NCBI GenBank assembly: GCA_938041455.1
Contig: CALITO010000044.1
Span: 1 to 51,160 of the forward strand
Direction: 5' to 3'
Length of the DNA stretch: 51,160 bases
Source: an uncultured bacterium
GTDB lineage: Bacteria > Armatimonadota > JACIXR01
The notes below the pieces were generated by a model. It was not told where the DNA came from. It made no database searches and was given only the letters and a program-made list of their open reading frames with translations. How positions within the stretch are numbered: position 1 is the stretch's first letter; each line of letters starts with the position of its first letter. Of the stretch, positions 32,547-40,775 are shown in pieces. The position numbers and the translations under genes are program-made.

Positions 32547-33932
32547 ATGACCGCGAGGGAAAATCGCTGGCGGATACTCTTTGCTGTTCTCGTTGGCGCG
32601 ATAATTTGTCCCCTTGATATCAGCATTGTCAACATAAACCTACCCGTTATAGCCGATTTCTTCTCTGTTAATCCATCCCAGGTTGCTTGGGTTTCCATTT
32701 CCTATCTCCTTATGCTCACTACCCTTCTTCTACCATTGGGCAGATTAGGAGATATAATCGGCTTCAAAAGACTTTATCTCCGCGGGCTTTTGATTTTTCT
32801 CTTTATGTCACTCGCCTGTGGTTTATCCCTCAATTTCCCTATGCTCGTGATATTTAGAACTCTGCAAGCGATAGGGGCGAGTATAACGATGGCCCTTTCC
32901 CCTGCTATAATAACCGCTATTTTTCCCAGCGAGGAGAGGGGACGTGCTCTTGGCCTCAACGCTTTGGCAATCGCTCTTGGACTGACCATTGGTCCAAGCC
33001 TCGGTGGTTTCCTAAGCGACCTCCTCAGTTGGCGTTCCATATTCTTCCTCAATTTGCCAATCGGCTTGACAGCCTATTCCCTCTGCAGAAGTCTTCTCCC
33101 GGACGAGACAGGGGAAAAAGAGGAGTTCGATTCCCTCGGAGCCTCCCTTTCCTTCTCCAGCATTTTAACCTTCCTCCTTTTTATTAGTTGGTTTGAGAAA
33201 GTGAATAGGCATCCTACCTTTTTAACCCTTCTCTTGACCAGTTCCTTTCTCTTCGCCTTCTTCCTCTATCACGAAGGAAGGGTTGCCAAGCCCATGCTGG
33301 ATCTTTCCCTCTTCAAAAACCCCATTTTCTCCCTCGCCCTTACCTCCGCCTTCCTCAATTTCTTCGCACAATACATACTTATCTTCTCCCTCCCCTTTTA
33401 TCTTCAAAGAGTGCTCCTTCTCTCAGCAGGTCAAGCGGGAGGAGTTATGACCATCCTTCCTTTAACCGTCTTAGTAGTGGCACCTTTTGCTGGCTGGCTC
33501 TCCGACAAAATAGGGCACAAATACCCTGTGCTTCTTGGGCTTTCTCTCTGCACCATTTCTGCCCTCCTTCTTACTGTCCTTTCTCCCTCCTCATCAAGAG
33601 CCGATGTAGTTTGGCGCCTCGCCCTCCTGGGCCTGGGCACGGGCATATTTCAATCTCCTAACAACAACGCTATTATGGGCTCAGTTGAAAGGACTAAACT
33701 GGGAATAGCAGGGGCTGTTCTCGCTACCATCCGCAACGCGGGAATGGTTTTTGGGTTAAGCACTGCCCGTGCGGTTTTTTCCTGGCGTTTTGAAATCTAC
33801 TCCTCTCTTGACCTCCCCCATCCCTTTTTCCTTTCCCTCAAAGACACCTTCTTCTCCGCTGGGCTTATCTCTTCTCTCAACCTACTTCTCGCCCTTCCAA
33901 TGCTCCCCTTGAGAAGAAAACTTGACCTTTAA
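32547..33932 (+). CDS. MFS drug:H+ antiporter, DHA2 (EmrB/QacA) type
   Basis: 461 residues with about 14 membrane segments, the DHA2 number. Motifs: PLDISIVNINLPVIADFF (the D-x-T/S-I-V-N-x-A/N-L-P motif of TM1), PLGRLGDIIGFKRLYLRG (motif A) and ALGLTIGPSLGGFLSDLLSW (motif C, antiporter). It is predicted to export hydrophobic compounds in exchange for protons. The substrate is unknown. It leads the plus-strand run with the GlcD-like and DUF362 genes, separated by 27 bases from the former. Confidence 0.88.
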   Translation: MTARENRWRILFAVLVGAIICPLDISIVNINLPVIADFFSVNPSQVAWVSISYLLMLTTLLLPLGRLGDIIGFKRLYLRGLLIFLFMSLACGLSLNFPMLVIFRTLQAIGASITMALSPAIITAIFPSEERGRALGLNALAIALGLTIGPSLGGFLSDLLSWRSIFFLNLPIGLTAYSLCRSLLPDETGEKEEFDSLGASLSFSSILTFLLFISWFEKVNRHPTFLTLLLTSSFLFAFFLYHEGRVAKPMLDLSLFKNPIFSLALTSAFLNFFAQYILIFSLPFYLQRVLLLSAGQAGGVMTILPLTVLVVAPFAGWLSDKIGHKYPVLLGLSLCTISALLLTVLSPSSSRADVVWRLALLGLGTGIFQSPNNNAIMGSVERTKLGIAGAVLATIRNAGMVFGLSTARAVFSWRFEIYSSLDLPHPFFLSLKDTFFSAGLISSLNLLLALPMLPLRRKLDL

Positions 33933-33959
33933 AATAAAGCGAACAAAAATTAGATTGGT

Positions 33960-35339
33960 ATGTTAGCGCCAAGAATATTGAAAAAACTGGAAGAAATGCT
34001 TGATAAAGAAAAGGTTGTAAGCGATTGGGAAACACGTTTAACCTATGCCTACGATGCCCAGGTGGAGGAATCCATTCCTTCCGCAGTAGTTTTCCCCCAA
34101 AATGAGGAAGAAATAGCAAATGTTATGAGATTGGCTTATGAGGAGGAGTTTTACATCGTCCCTCGGGGTGCGGGAACAGGACTGAGCGGTGGTTCCGTGC
34201 CCCTCAAAAATGCCCTTGTGCTGAGCCTGGAGAAGATGAACCAAATCGTGGAGATAAACGAAGAGGACCTCTATGCGGTAGTTCAAGCTGGCGTCATTAC
34301 CCTTGAGCTACAGAACGCAGTGGAGAAAAAGGGGCTCTTTTACCCTCCTGACCCTGCAAGTGCCAAAGTTTCAACGCTCGGCGGCAATATAGCTGAGAAC
34401 GCCGGAGGATTAAGGGGATTTAAATATGGTGTTACAAGGGATTATGTGCTCTCTATGAAGGCAATATCTCCTTCGGGCGAGTTCCTGATGTTAGGAGCGA
34501 AGACGATAAAATCCGTTTCTGGCTATGACCTCCCTAGTCTCTTTTGCGGCTCTGAGGGAACATTGGGGATAGTCTGCGAGGCAACCTTAAAGCTCCTCCC
34601 CCTTCCCGAGGCTTGGTCAGCGATGCTCCTTATTTTCCCCACTTTAGATAAAGCTTCTGAGGCTGTCTCACTCATAATAGCAGAGGGAATAGTTCCTTCC
34701 TCGTTGGAGATAATGGATAACTTCACAATAAATGCGGTTGAGGATTATAAGCGTTTAGGCTTGCCCCGTGATGCTGGAGCGATAGTCCTGATAGAGGTAG
34801 ATGGCTATAGGGAAAGTGTAGAAAGGGAGATGGGGAAGATAGAGGCGCTTCTTCCCAAGATGGGGGCAAAGGAGGTGAGAAGGGCAAGGGAACAAAGCGA
34901 GAGAGAAAACATTTGGGAGGGGAGGCGTTCTGCCCTGGCGGCTTTGGCGAGGATAAGTCCCACCACATTATTGGAGGATGTCACAGTTCCTCGTTCACGC
35001 CTCTCGAAAATGGTTAGGGAAATTGAAAAAATAGCGAGAAAACATAACTTGCTCATCGGCACATTCGGACACGCAGGGGATGGCAACCTCCATCCCACAT
35101 TCCTTACCGATTGGAGGAACGAGGAGGAAAGGGAGAGGGTGAAGGTTGCGATAGAGGAGCTGTTCAGCGCCGCTGTGGAATTAGGGGGAACGCTATCAGG
35201 AGAGCATGGAATAGGCTTAGTAAAAGCTCCCTTCCTTCCCAGGGAATTCAACCAGGCTACAATTGAAGTTATGAAGGCGATAAAGAGAGCCCTTGACCCG
35301 AAAGGACTCCTGAACCCGGGGAAAATTTTCCCCTCCTAA
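33960..35339 (+). CDS. glcD: FAD-linked oxidase, GlcD-like (glycolate/lactate dehydrogenase subunit)
   Basis: 459 residues of the FAD-binding PCMH/VAO family. FAD domain: PRGAGTGLSGGSVPL, VSTLGGNIAENAGGLRGFKY, GLFYPPDPASAKVSTLGG, SLFCGSEGTLGIV. C-terminal substrate domain: GTFGHAGDGNLHPTF and GGTLSGEHGIGLVKAPFL, which include the conserved His residues of the active site. It oxidises an alpha-hydroxy acid such as glycolate or D-lactate. The normal GlcE/GlcF partners are absent; a DUF362 4Fe-4S protein starts 16 bases downstream and could be the electron acceptor. No Shine-Dalgarno is obvious before ATG 33960. Confidence 0.85.
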   Translation: MLAPRILKKLEEMLDKEKVVSDWETRLTYAYDAQVEESIPSAVVFPQNEEEIANVMRLAYEEEFYIVPRGAGTGLSGGSVPLKNALVLSLEKMNQIVEINEEDLYAVVQAGVITLELQNAVEKKGLFYPPDPASAKVSTLGGNIAENAGGLRGFKYGVTRDYVLSMKAISPSGEFLMLGAKTIKSVSGYDLPSLFCGSEGTLGIVCEATLKLLPLPEAWSAMLLIFPTLDKASEAVSLIIAEGIVPSSLEIMDNFTINAVEDYKRLGLPRDAGAIVLIEVDGYRESVEREMGKIEALLPKMGAKEVRRAREQSERENIWEGRRSALAALARISPTTLLEDVTVPRSRLSKMVREIEKIARKHNLLIGTFGHAGDGNLHPTFLTDWRNEEERERVKVAIEELFSAAVELGGTLSGEHGIGLVKAPFLPREFNQATIEVMKAIKRALDPKGLLNPGKIFPS

Positions 35340-35355
35340 ACCTTCCAAAAGGAGA

Positions 35356-36588
35356 GTGGTGAATACGCCTGCGGATGTACATTTTGCCGATGTGAGAAGT
35401 CAATACGACCAGCATGGATTCCCCACGCTAAGCAATCCCCAGAGGTTGCATAAGTTATTTGAGGAAGCGGACTTGGGTTCCTGTATCAGTGAGGGGGATA
35501 TGGTGGCTATAAAGATTCCCTTTGGCGGTTTAACCCGCCAATACGGCATCCATCCCTTTATAGTGAGCCTTATAGTTGAGGAGGTGAAGAAGAGGGGGGG
35601 AATCCCCTTCATAACGGAGACCTATGCCTGGCACTTCGCGATGTCCTGGGGAGCGGGAGCCCCTAGTGGTCTGATGAATATAGCGAGGAAAGGATACACT
35701 CAGCTACTTGGTGCCCCTTTGATATTCGCCGACGGGATAAAGGGTGTGCATAGGGAAATCGTCCCCGTCGAGGGCTTAATCCTAAAGGAGGTAGAAGTAG
35801 CAGGAGAGATTTACCAAGCGGATGCAATGATAGTCATAAGCCATCTCACAGGACATCCTATGAGCGGATACGCTGCTACCCTTAAGAACATCGGGATGGG
35901 TTGCAGCGCCCGTAGGGGAAAGGCTATTGTTCACGCTGGTGCGGAGACGAAGGTTGCTTGGGAGAAGGAGAAATGTATCTTCTGTTTGAGATGCACAAGG
36001 GTTTGCGCCAGCAAGGCGATTTCTTATATTGATAACGAGATAAGTATAGATAGAGAACTTTGTATAGGCTGTGGCGATTGCACCTTCTTCTGCCCCACTC
36101 ACGCCCTAAGGATGGAGGTTATCCATCCCTATCCCGAGAAGTTAGCAAAATTATATAAAGGTGAACTCTGCTCACCTGCTACGGAAATTCAGCAGATAAA
36201 GCTGGCCGATGCAGTTAAGGGTATCCTCTCCACCTTTAAGGAAGGAAAGGTTGGCTTTATAAACGATGTTACAAATGTTACTTATGAGTGCGATTGCTCA
36301 CCCAACGCCACCGTGCCCATAATCTGCGATGTGGGGTTCCTCGCCTCAAAAGACCCTGTAGCCATAGATAAAGCAGCGATAGACCTCGCTATTCAGTCAC
36401 CCGGTTATCCTGTGGGATTAGCCTCACTGCTTGATGACCTCTCCCCCGGTGTGGATAAGGCAGGAACCCTCTATAAGAAACTACTCCCTCGCGATATATA
36501 TAGGGAAGATTTCTGGAGAATCCACCTTGAGGCAGCAGCAAAACTGGGCGTTGGTGAATTGGAGTATAACCTGAAGCAGGTAGTATGA
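35356..36588 (+). CDS. DUF362 protein with two 4Fe-4S clusters
   Basis: 410 residues. The N-terminal part (IKIPFGGLTRQYGIHPFIVS, GYAATLKNIGMGCSARRGKA) and the C-terminal part (FINDVTNVTYECDC, DPVAIDKAAIDLAI) are DUF362; inserted between them is a ferredoxin pair CIFCLRCTRVC and CIGCGDCTFFC, each C-x2-C-x2-C-x3-C. Such proteins are thought to be cytoplasmic electron carriers or [4Fe-4S] enzymes; the reaction is not established. Start GTG 35356 (or the next codon, GTG 35359) follows AAAAGGAGA. It is tightly coupled to the GlcD-like gene, suggesting that it takes electrons from it. Confidence 0.85.
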   Translation: MVNTPADVHFADVRSQYDQHGFPTLSNPQRLHKLFEEADLGSCISEGDMVAIKIPFGGLTRQYGIHPFIVSLIVEEVKKRGGIPFITETYAWHFAMSWGAGAPSGLMNIARKGYTQLLGAPLIFADGIKGVHREIVPVEGLILKEVEVAGEIYQADAMIVISHLTGHPMSGYAATLKNIGMGCSARRGKAIVHAGAETKVAWEKEKCIFCLRCTRVCASKAISYIDNEISIDRELCIGCGDCTFFCPTHALRMEVIHPYPEKLAKLYKGELCSPATEIQQIKLADAVKGILSTFKEGKVGFINDVTNVTYECDCSPNATVPIICDVGFLASKDPVAIDKAAIDLAIQSPGYPVGLASLLDDLSPGVDKAGTLYKKLLPRDIYREDFWRIHLEAAAKLGVGELEYNLKQVV

Positions 36589-36616
36589 AAATAGGGAAAA
36601 AACCTGCACAAAAATC

Positions 36617-36645
36617 TTGCTATATTTTTGAGAAAATGGTATATT
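36617..36645 (+). promoter_or_regulatory. Promoter of the PKD-protein gene
   Basis: TTGCTA (36617-36622), 17-base spacer ending TGG (extended -10), TATATT (36640-36645). The -10 lies inside a 27-base palindrome. Confidence 0.55.
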
Positions 36646-36662
36646 TTTTAAAAATATACCAT
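36636..36662. promoter_or_regulatory. 27-base palindrome over the -10 and start site (operator candidate)
   Basis: Left arm ATGGTATATTTTT and right arm AAAAATATACCAT are perfect complements around one central T. The palindrome ends 1 base before the GGAGGGG Shine-Dalgarno. A repressor site is the simplest reading; a weak AT-rich transcript hairpin is also possible. Confidence 0.45.
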
Positions 36663-36676
36663 CGGAGGGGTTTGTT

Positions 36677-37699
36677 ATGTTGAGGAATAAAATCTTATTT
36701 ATAGGAAGCGTTTTTCTTCTATCACTGAGAGTTGCTCTAACCCAGGAGATCCTTATTTTCAATGGCCAGCCACTGAGCGAGTTGAAACTACAAGCCGGTG
36801 GGTGGGGTGGTGGAACCCTTGCCGAGTCTAAAGATATAGTGTATCGGGGAATTATCTCCCTCAAACTAATATCTATGAACTACTATGAAGGAGGGAGGAT
36901 TGATTTCACCACCCCACTTGACCTTAGTTCCTATTTTAAAAATCCCTATGCCTTCCTCCGTTTTCGCGTCTTCCCCACAGTTTCTCCCGTAACCACCTTC
37001 CCCGGAGCAGGGGGCTTTATGCCTGGTGCGGGCGGTATGTTCGTGGCACCACCTGGGACGCTGGGAGGGGCACCCGGGGGAGCGCCGGGAATGCCCGGAA
37101 TGCCCGGAATGCCAGGAGGAGCAGGGGGAGCGCCGGGAATGCCCGGAATGCCAGGAGGAGCAGGGGGAATGCCGGGTTGGACGGGAGCCTACTCTGCCTA
37201 CCCTCTTCGAAGCTTCCGCATAGTGCTTTACTGCGAGGATGGACTCTTTGTCTCGGAGGGTTTTCCCTTTGAAATGCAGACGGTTATGGGGGAGAGATGG
37301 TACTCGGTAGCCATCCCCTTCCAAACTTTCAAGGGGAAGGGCAACGGGGTGGTGAAGAGGATGCTTATCTGCACCAATTCTCCCCAAACCCTATACATAG
37401 GACAGATAAGTGTAACTGTTGATAACACACCCATTACTGTCGCCGTTCCCAGTAGGAATATAACTGCAAGGGTCAATACGCTTGTTCGCTTTTATGCAGT
37501 TGGTAGTGCCGGCTTATCCACTTTAAGATACACCTGGGACTTCGACGATTCTAACGGTTTGCAGGAGGAGGCAATCGGTCAGGTGGTTTTCCGTAGTTTC
37601 CCAAAGGTTGGCGCTTATAATGTGACGGTTACGGTGAGCGACCTTGTGGGCATTAAGAAGCCTGCTCAGGAAAAAATCAAGTTGGAGGTTTTGAGGTAA
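36677..37699 (+). CDS. Secreted protein with collagen-like insert and PKD domain
   Basis: 340 residues. Signal peptide about 1-22. Residues about 23-105 start a beta-sandwich (IDFTTPLDLSSYFKNPYAFL); about 110-170 are a low-complexity Gly/Pro/Met/Ala stretch with GMPGMPGMPGGAGGAPGMPG, mostly G-x-y triplets with breaks; the sandwich then resumes (SFRIVLYCEDGLFVSEGFPF). The C-terminal about 90 residues are a PKD domain with YTWDFDD. The repeat is also evident at DNA level (about 37070-37175). The role is unknown; a surface or periplasmic adhesive function is plausible. It ends one base before yebC and so is co-transcribed with it. Confidence 0.7.
   Translation: MLRNKILFIGSVFLLSLRVALTQEILIFNGQPLSELKLQAGGWGGGTLAESKDIVYRGIISLKLISMNYYEGGRIDFTTPLDLSSYFKNPYAFLRFRVFPTVSPVTTFPGAGGFMPGAGGMFVAPPGTLGGAPGGAPGMPGMPGMPGGAGGAPGMPGMPGGAGGMPGWTGAYSAYPLRSFRIVLYCEDGLFVSEGFPFEMQTVMGERWYSVAIPFQTFKGKGNGVVKRMLICTNSPQTLYIGQISVTVDNTPITVAVPSRNITARVNTLVRFYAVGSAGLSTLRYTWDFDDSNGLQEEAIGQVVFRSFPKVGAYNVTVTVSDLVGIKKPAQEKIKLEVLR
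37070..37175 (+). repeat. G/C-rich coding repeat inside the PKD protein
   Basis: Units such as GGAATGCCCGGAATGCC and GGAGGAGCAGGGGGA recur two to three times and encode the GMP/GGA runs. Slippage-prone, so copy number may vary. Confidence 0.65.
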
Positions 37700-37700
37700 T

Positions 37701-38462
37701 ATGTCAGGACATTCTAAATGGCACAATATAAGAGTTAAGAAGATGAAGATGGACCAACTAAGAGGGAGGCTCTTTTCCAAGTTCTCCCGGGAGATAATGG
37801 TCGCAGCTCGCCTTGGGGGAACCGACCCCGAGGTTAACCCTCGCCTCCGTCTCGCCATCTCCAAGGCAAAAGAAGCAGGAATGCCCAGCGAGAATATAGA
37901 ACGCCTCCTAAAAAGAGCCTCAGGAGCCGCTGAGGATGTCCATTATGAGGAGGTGGTTTACGAAGGCTATGGACCCTCAGGTGTAGCGCTGATAATGGAG
38001 GTGCTAACGGATAATAAGAATAGGGCAGCGCAGGAGATAAGAGCTATCCTATCCCGCAATGGTGGGACCCTTGCTGAGGCAGGGAGTTGTTCCTGGTTAT
38101 TTGAGAGGAAGGGATTACTGCTTATCTCCAAGGAGGAAGCGGAGGAAGACAAGGTATTGGGAGTAGCTATTGAGGCGGGAGCGGAAGATGTGAGGATGGA
38201 AGACCCCGATAACTACGAGGTCATAACTTCACCGGAGGATTTAGAGAATGTGAAGGAGGCGTTTGAGAAAGAAGGAGTAAAGGTGGCATCTGCTGACCTC
38301 ACTTTGCTCCCCAAAACGACAGTGCGCCTTGAAGGGAAGGAGGCGATGACTGTCCTCAGGCTTATGGAGCTCTTGGAGGAGCAGGAGGATGTGCAAAGGG
38401 TCTACGCCAATTTCGACATCCCCGACGAGATAATGACCGCGGCAAGCCAGGCAAACACATAA
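37701..38462 (+). CDS. yebC: YebC/PmpR/TACO1-family protein
   Basis: 253 residues. It begins MSGHSKWHNIRVKK with KLFSKFSREIMVAARLGGTD-like text (RLFSKFSREIMVAARLGG) and ERLLKRASG, and contains VYEGYGPSGVALIMEVLTDN and the negatively charged C-terminal domain, all standard for the family. Members are described as transcription regulators or, more recently, translation factors that relieve stalling on proline-rich stretches. The one-base gap to the upstream gene, which encodes a Gly/Pro-rich tract, is worth noting. Cytoplasmic. Confidence 0.93.
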   Translation: MSGHSKWHNIRVKKMKMDQLRGRLFSKFSREIMVAARLGGTDPEVNPRLRLAISKAKEAGMPSENIERLLKRASGAAEDVHYEEVVYEGYGPSGVALIMEVLTDNKNRAAQEIRAILSRNGGTLAEAGSCSWLFERKGLLLISKEEAEEDKVLGVAIEAGAEDVRMEDPDNYEVITSPEDLENVKEAFEKEGVKVASADLTLLPKTTVRLEGKEAMTVLRLMELLEEQEDVQRVYANFDIPDEIMTAASQANT

Positions 38463-38570
38463 GGGGAACTGTTTGAGGGAAGAGGGTGCTCTCCCCTCCC
38501 CCCCTCCCAGGAAAGTCTGGAAAAGATGATAAGAATAAATCAAAAATTAAAAAAGGAGGTGTTTAATGAA

Positions 38571-39272
38571 GTGTTAAGAGGAACCAGAAAAGGCGGGTTT
38601 ACTTTAATCTAACTGCTCGTCGTCATAGCCATCATTGCTATTCTGGCAGCGATACTCTTCCCCGTCTTCAGCCAAGCGAGGGAAAAGGCAAGGCAATCCC
38701 ATTGTTTGTCCAATCTTAAGCAAATAGGGCAAGCGGCGCTGATGTATCTCACGGATTGGGATATGTATGCCCTCCATCAGTGTCAATGGGAAGCGGGGAG
38801 AGGTTCCTGGGCAGCTACTCTCCAGCCCTACATTAAAAACTGGGGTGTCTATTGGTGTCCCACCCTGGGTATCCCCGATACTACCGACTGGCCGGATTGT
38901 GTGAAGGCTATAGTTCCTCATTACGGGCTCAATGGCTGGGGAACAGCAGAATATTTCACTGGAAGTTCCTGGCCCTGGAGAAGGTATGACGCTCAGAATA
39001 ACCCCGCTGCGAGATGCTGGTTCATAGATACCATTTATTGGGATAAGTCCGCGGGTAAGGCATACGCTTGGGGCTACTTCACCTTCTGGAATCAATACTC
39101 CGCCGCTATAGACCCCACCTGGGACCTCACGGATTCTCGCCATCAAGAAGGATTCAATGTGCTCTTTTTGGATGGACATGTGAAGTATGTGAAGAGGGAC
39201 CAGGTATGCCAACGGGGTAATTATTGGTATAAATTGGAGTTCTGGGGCAATGTATGGAGTGCCACGGACTGA
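38571..39272 (+). pseudogene. H-X9-DG pseudopilin with a stop codon at Glu5
   Basis: From GTG 38571 (Shine-Dalgarno AAGGAGGT at 38553-38560) the frame reads LRGTRKGGFTLI, then TAA (38610-38612) where Glu5 is normally encoded, then [20 protein letters not shown] and CLSNLKQIG. It is open to 39272 (234 codons). [12 protein letters not shown] at the C-terminal end fits H-X9-DG. An ATG at 38566, at better spacing, is in another frame and stops after three codons. GAA or GAG to TAA is a single-base change. Unless the stop is read through, the protein is not made; a later start would lack the prepilin leader. The rest of the gene shows no decay, so the lesion is recent or an error. Confidence 0.75.
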
Positions 39273-39288
39273 AAGGAGAGGATGAAAA

Positions 39289-39498
39289 TTGCGAAAAGAA
39301 GTCTCCCCTCTTGTATTCATAATCATCCTCATCGTGATTATTGCCGTCGTTGTATTAGTCTACCTAAAGTTCACCGCGGTAAAGGTTAAGAAGCCCCCCG
39401 CTAATGTGATGCCTATGCCTAAAATCCCGCCTGGAGCCGGCTTTATAATGCCCCTCATGCCCTCTCTACCTATAACCTTCAACCTTGATACTCAATAG
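39289..39498 (+). CDS. Small single-span membrane protein
   Basis: 69 residues from TTG 39289, with AAAGGAGAGG about 8 bases upstream. One hydrophobic helix (LVFIIILIVIIAVVVLVYL, residues about 8-26) follows a charged start; the remainder is a Pro/Met-rich tail (PPANVMPMPKIPPGAGF). Begins 16 bases after the pilin pseudogene, so probably co-transcribed with it. No recognised family. Confidence 0.55.
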   Translation: MRKEVSPLVFIIILIVIIAVVVLVYLKFTAVKVKKPPANVMPMPKIPPGAGFIMPLMPSLPITFNLDTQ

Positions 39499-39613
39499 CA
39501 GGTAAGGAAAAATTTTGAAGCACTAACAAACTAAACCGCCTTCCCCAAACAAGGGAAGAGGGAAAGTATTTTCTCTTTCTCAAGGGTTAAAAGTTAAAAA
39601 GCTTCTGAAAGTA

Positions 39614-39642
39614 TTGCCGACATCTCCTTTTTCTTGTATAAA
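39614..39642 (+). promoter_or_regulatory. dnaN-recF promoter
   Basis: TTGCCG (39614-39619), 17-base spacer, TATAAA (39637-39642). A leader of about 30 bases carries AAGGAGG. The region 39499-39613 before it holds no gene or DnaA-box cluster that I can see. Confidence 0.55.
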
Positions 39643-39680
39643 TTTATTCAAAAAGAAGAGCAAGGAGGAAGTGAAACATT

Positions 39681-40775
39681 ATGCCCTTGAAATTGAGCAG
39701 GGAAGAACTTGCCGAGGTATTAAACCATGTAGTGCGCCTCACCACATCGCAGAGGACCTTGCCTATACTATCGAATGTCTATGTCTTCCCCAGTGAGGGA
39801 AGGCTCCACCTTATGGCTTCAAATTACGAGATGTGGATAGAGGAAGCAATCCCCATAGAAGGAGAGATAGAGGAGTTCCTCGTCAAGGGGAAAACCTTCC
39901 AAGAAATCGTTTCTTCCCTGGAGGGTGAGGATATTGACCTTTCGATGAGCGAAGATAAGCTCTACATCTCCTCTGGTAAGACGAGTTATGAACTTGAAAT
40001 ATGGAAGGAAGAGTTTCCCACTCCCCCTGCTGAGGAGTTCGCCAAGCATTTCACCTTTACTGGTGAGCAATTGAAGACGGGATATTCAAAGGTATCCTTC
40101 GCTGTGGCGAGGGAAGATATCCGCCCTGAATTCACGGGAATTCTCTTTGACGCTAAGGAGGGTTATCTCAATTTCGTTGCTTCCGATGCCTCCCGCCTTG
40201 CCCTCAAACGCTTCCCCTACGAGGGAGAAGAATTTCAATTTCTCATTCCAGAGAAAGCCTTTGGGGAGGTCGTGCGGATGGTTGAAGACGAAGACGAGGT
40301 CATAATAGGACACAATGACCTAATAGCGATAACAGGTAGGAGAGAAGGAATACCCAGGTTCCGACTCGTTTCCCGAGCAATAACGAGAAAATTTCCCGCT
40401 TATGAGAAAGTAATCCCTGAGCGGGGTAAGGTTCAATTAATGACGGAGAGAAACCTCTTCATAAAGGCGCTGAGCCGAGCGAGGATAGTGGCAAGGGAAA
40501 ATATGGAAAGGGTCAAACTGGGGATAGAAAGGGAAAAGATAATCGTCTCTGCCGAGGCGCCAGCTATGGGGAGATTCCAGGAAGAAATCCCCGCTATGGT
40601 GGAGGGGGGAAAGGAGAGCTACTTCTTCAATGTCCAATTCCTGTTGGAGGGTTTGAGGGTCATAGATGAAGAGAATGTGCGTCTTACGCTGGGTGAACCT
40701 ACCCAAGCAGCTAAGATGGAGAAAGGAGAGGGGGAGGACTGGGTCTATGTCGTTATGCCTATGCACCCCGCTTAA
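39681..40775 (+). CDS. dnaN: DNA polymerase III beta subunit (sliding clamp)
   Basis: 364 residues, normal for the clamp. The N-terminal domain has the LTTSQRTLPILSNVYVFPSE pattern, and FTGILFDAKEGYLNFVASDA followed by SRLALKRFPYEGEEFQFLIP marks the domain 2 start; it ends VVMPMHPA, close to the usual MPMR-type C-terminus. It encircles DNA as a ring dimer and tethers polymerase III. The stop shares one base with the recF start (TAATG), implying translational coupling. Confidence 0.95.
   Translation: MPLKLSREELAEVLNHVVRLTTSQRTLPILSNVYVFPSEGRLHLMASNYEMWIEEAIPIEGEIEEFLVKGKTFQEIVSSLEGEDIDLSMSEDKLYISSGKTSYELEIWKEEFPTPPAEEFAKHFTFTGEQLKTGYSKVSFAVAREDIRPEFTGILFDAKEGYLNFVASDASRLALKRFPYEGEEFQFLIPEKAFGEVVRMVEDEDEVIIGHNDLIAITGRREGIPRFRLVSRAITRKFPAYEKVIPERGKVQLMTERNLFIKALSRARIVARENMERVKLGIEREKIIVSAEAPAMGRFQEEIPAMVEGGKESYFFNVQFLLEGLRVIDEENVRLTLGEPTQAAKMEKGEGEDWVYVVMPMHPA

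Noticed and set aside
38463-38520. G-run/C-run possible hairpin after yebC
   Set aside because: The stem is imperfect and is followed by mixed sequence, not a T-tract.
38604-39332. 242-residue minus-strand ORF opposite the pilin pseudogene
   Set aside because: It is the shadow of a recognisable pseudopilin on the plus strand and has no domain of its own.
39499-39680. Possible replication origin before dnaN
   Set aside because: No TTATCCACA-type DnaA boxes or dnaA gene were seen; only a promoter is supported.
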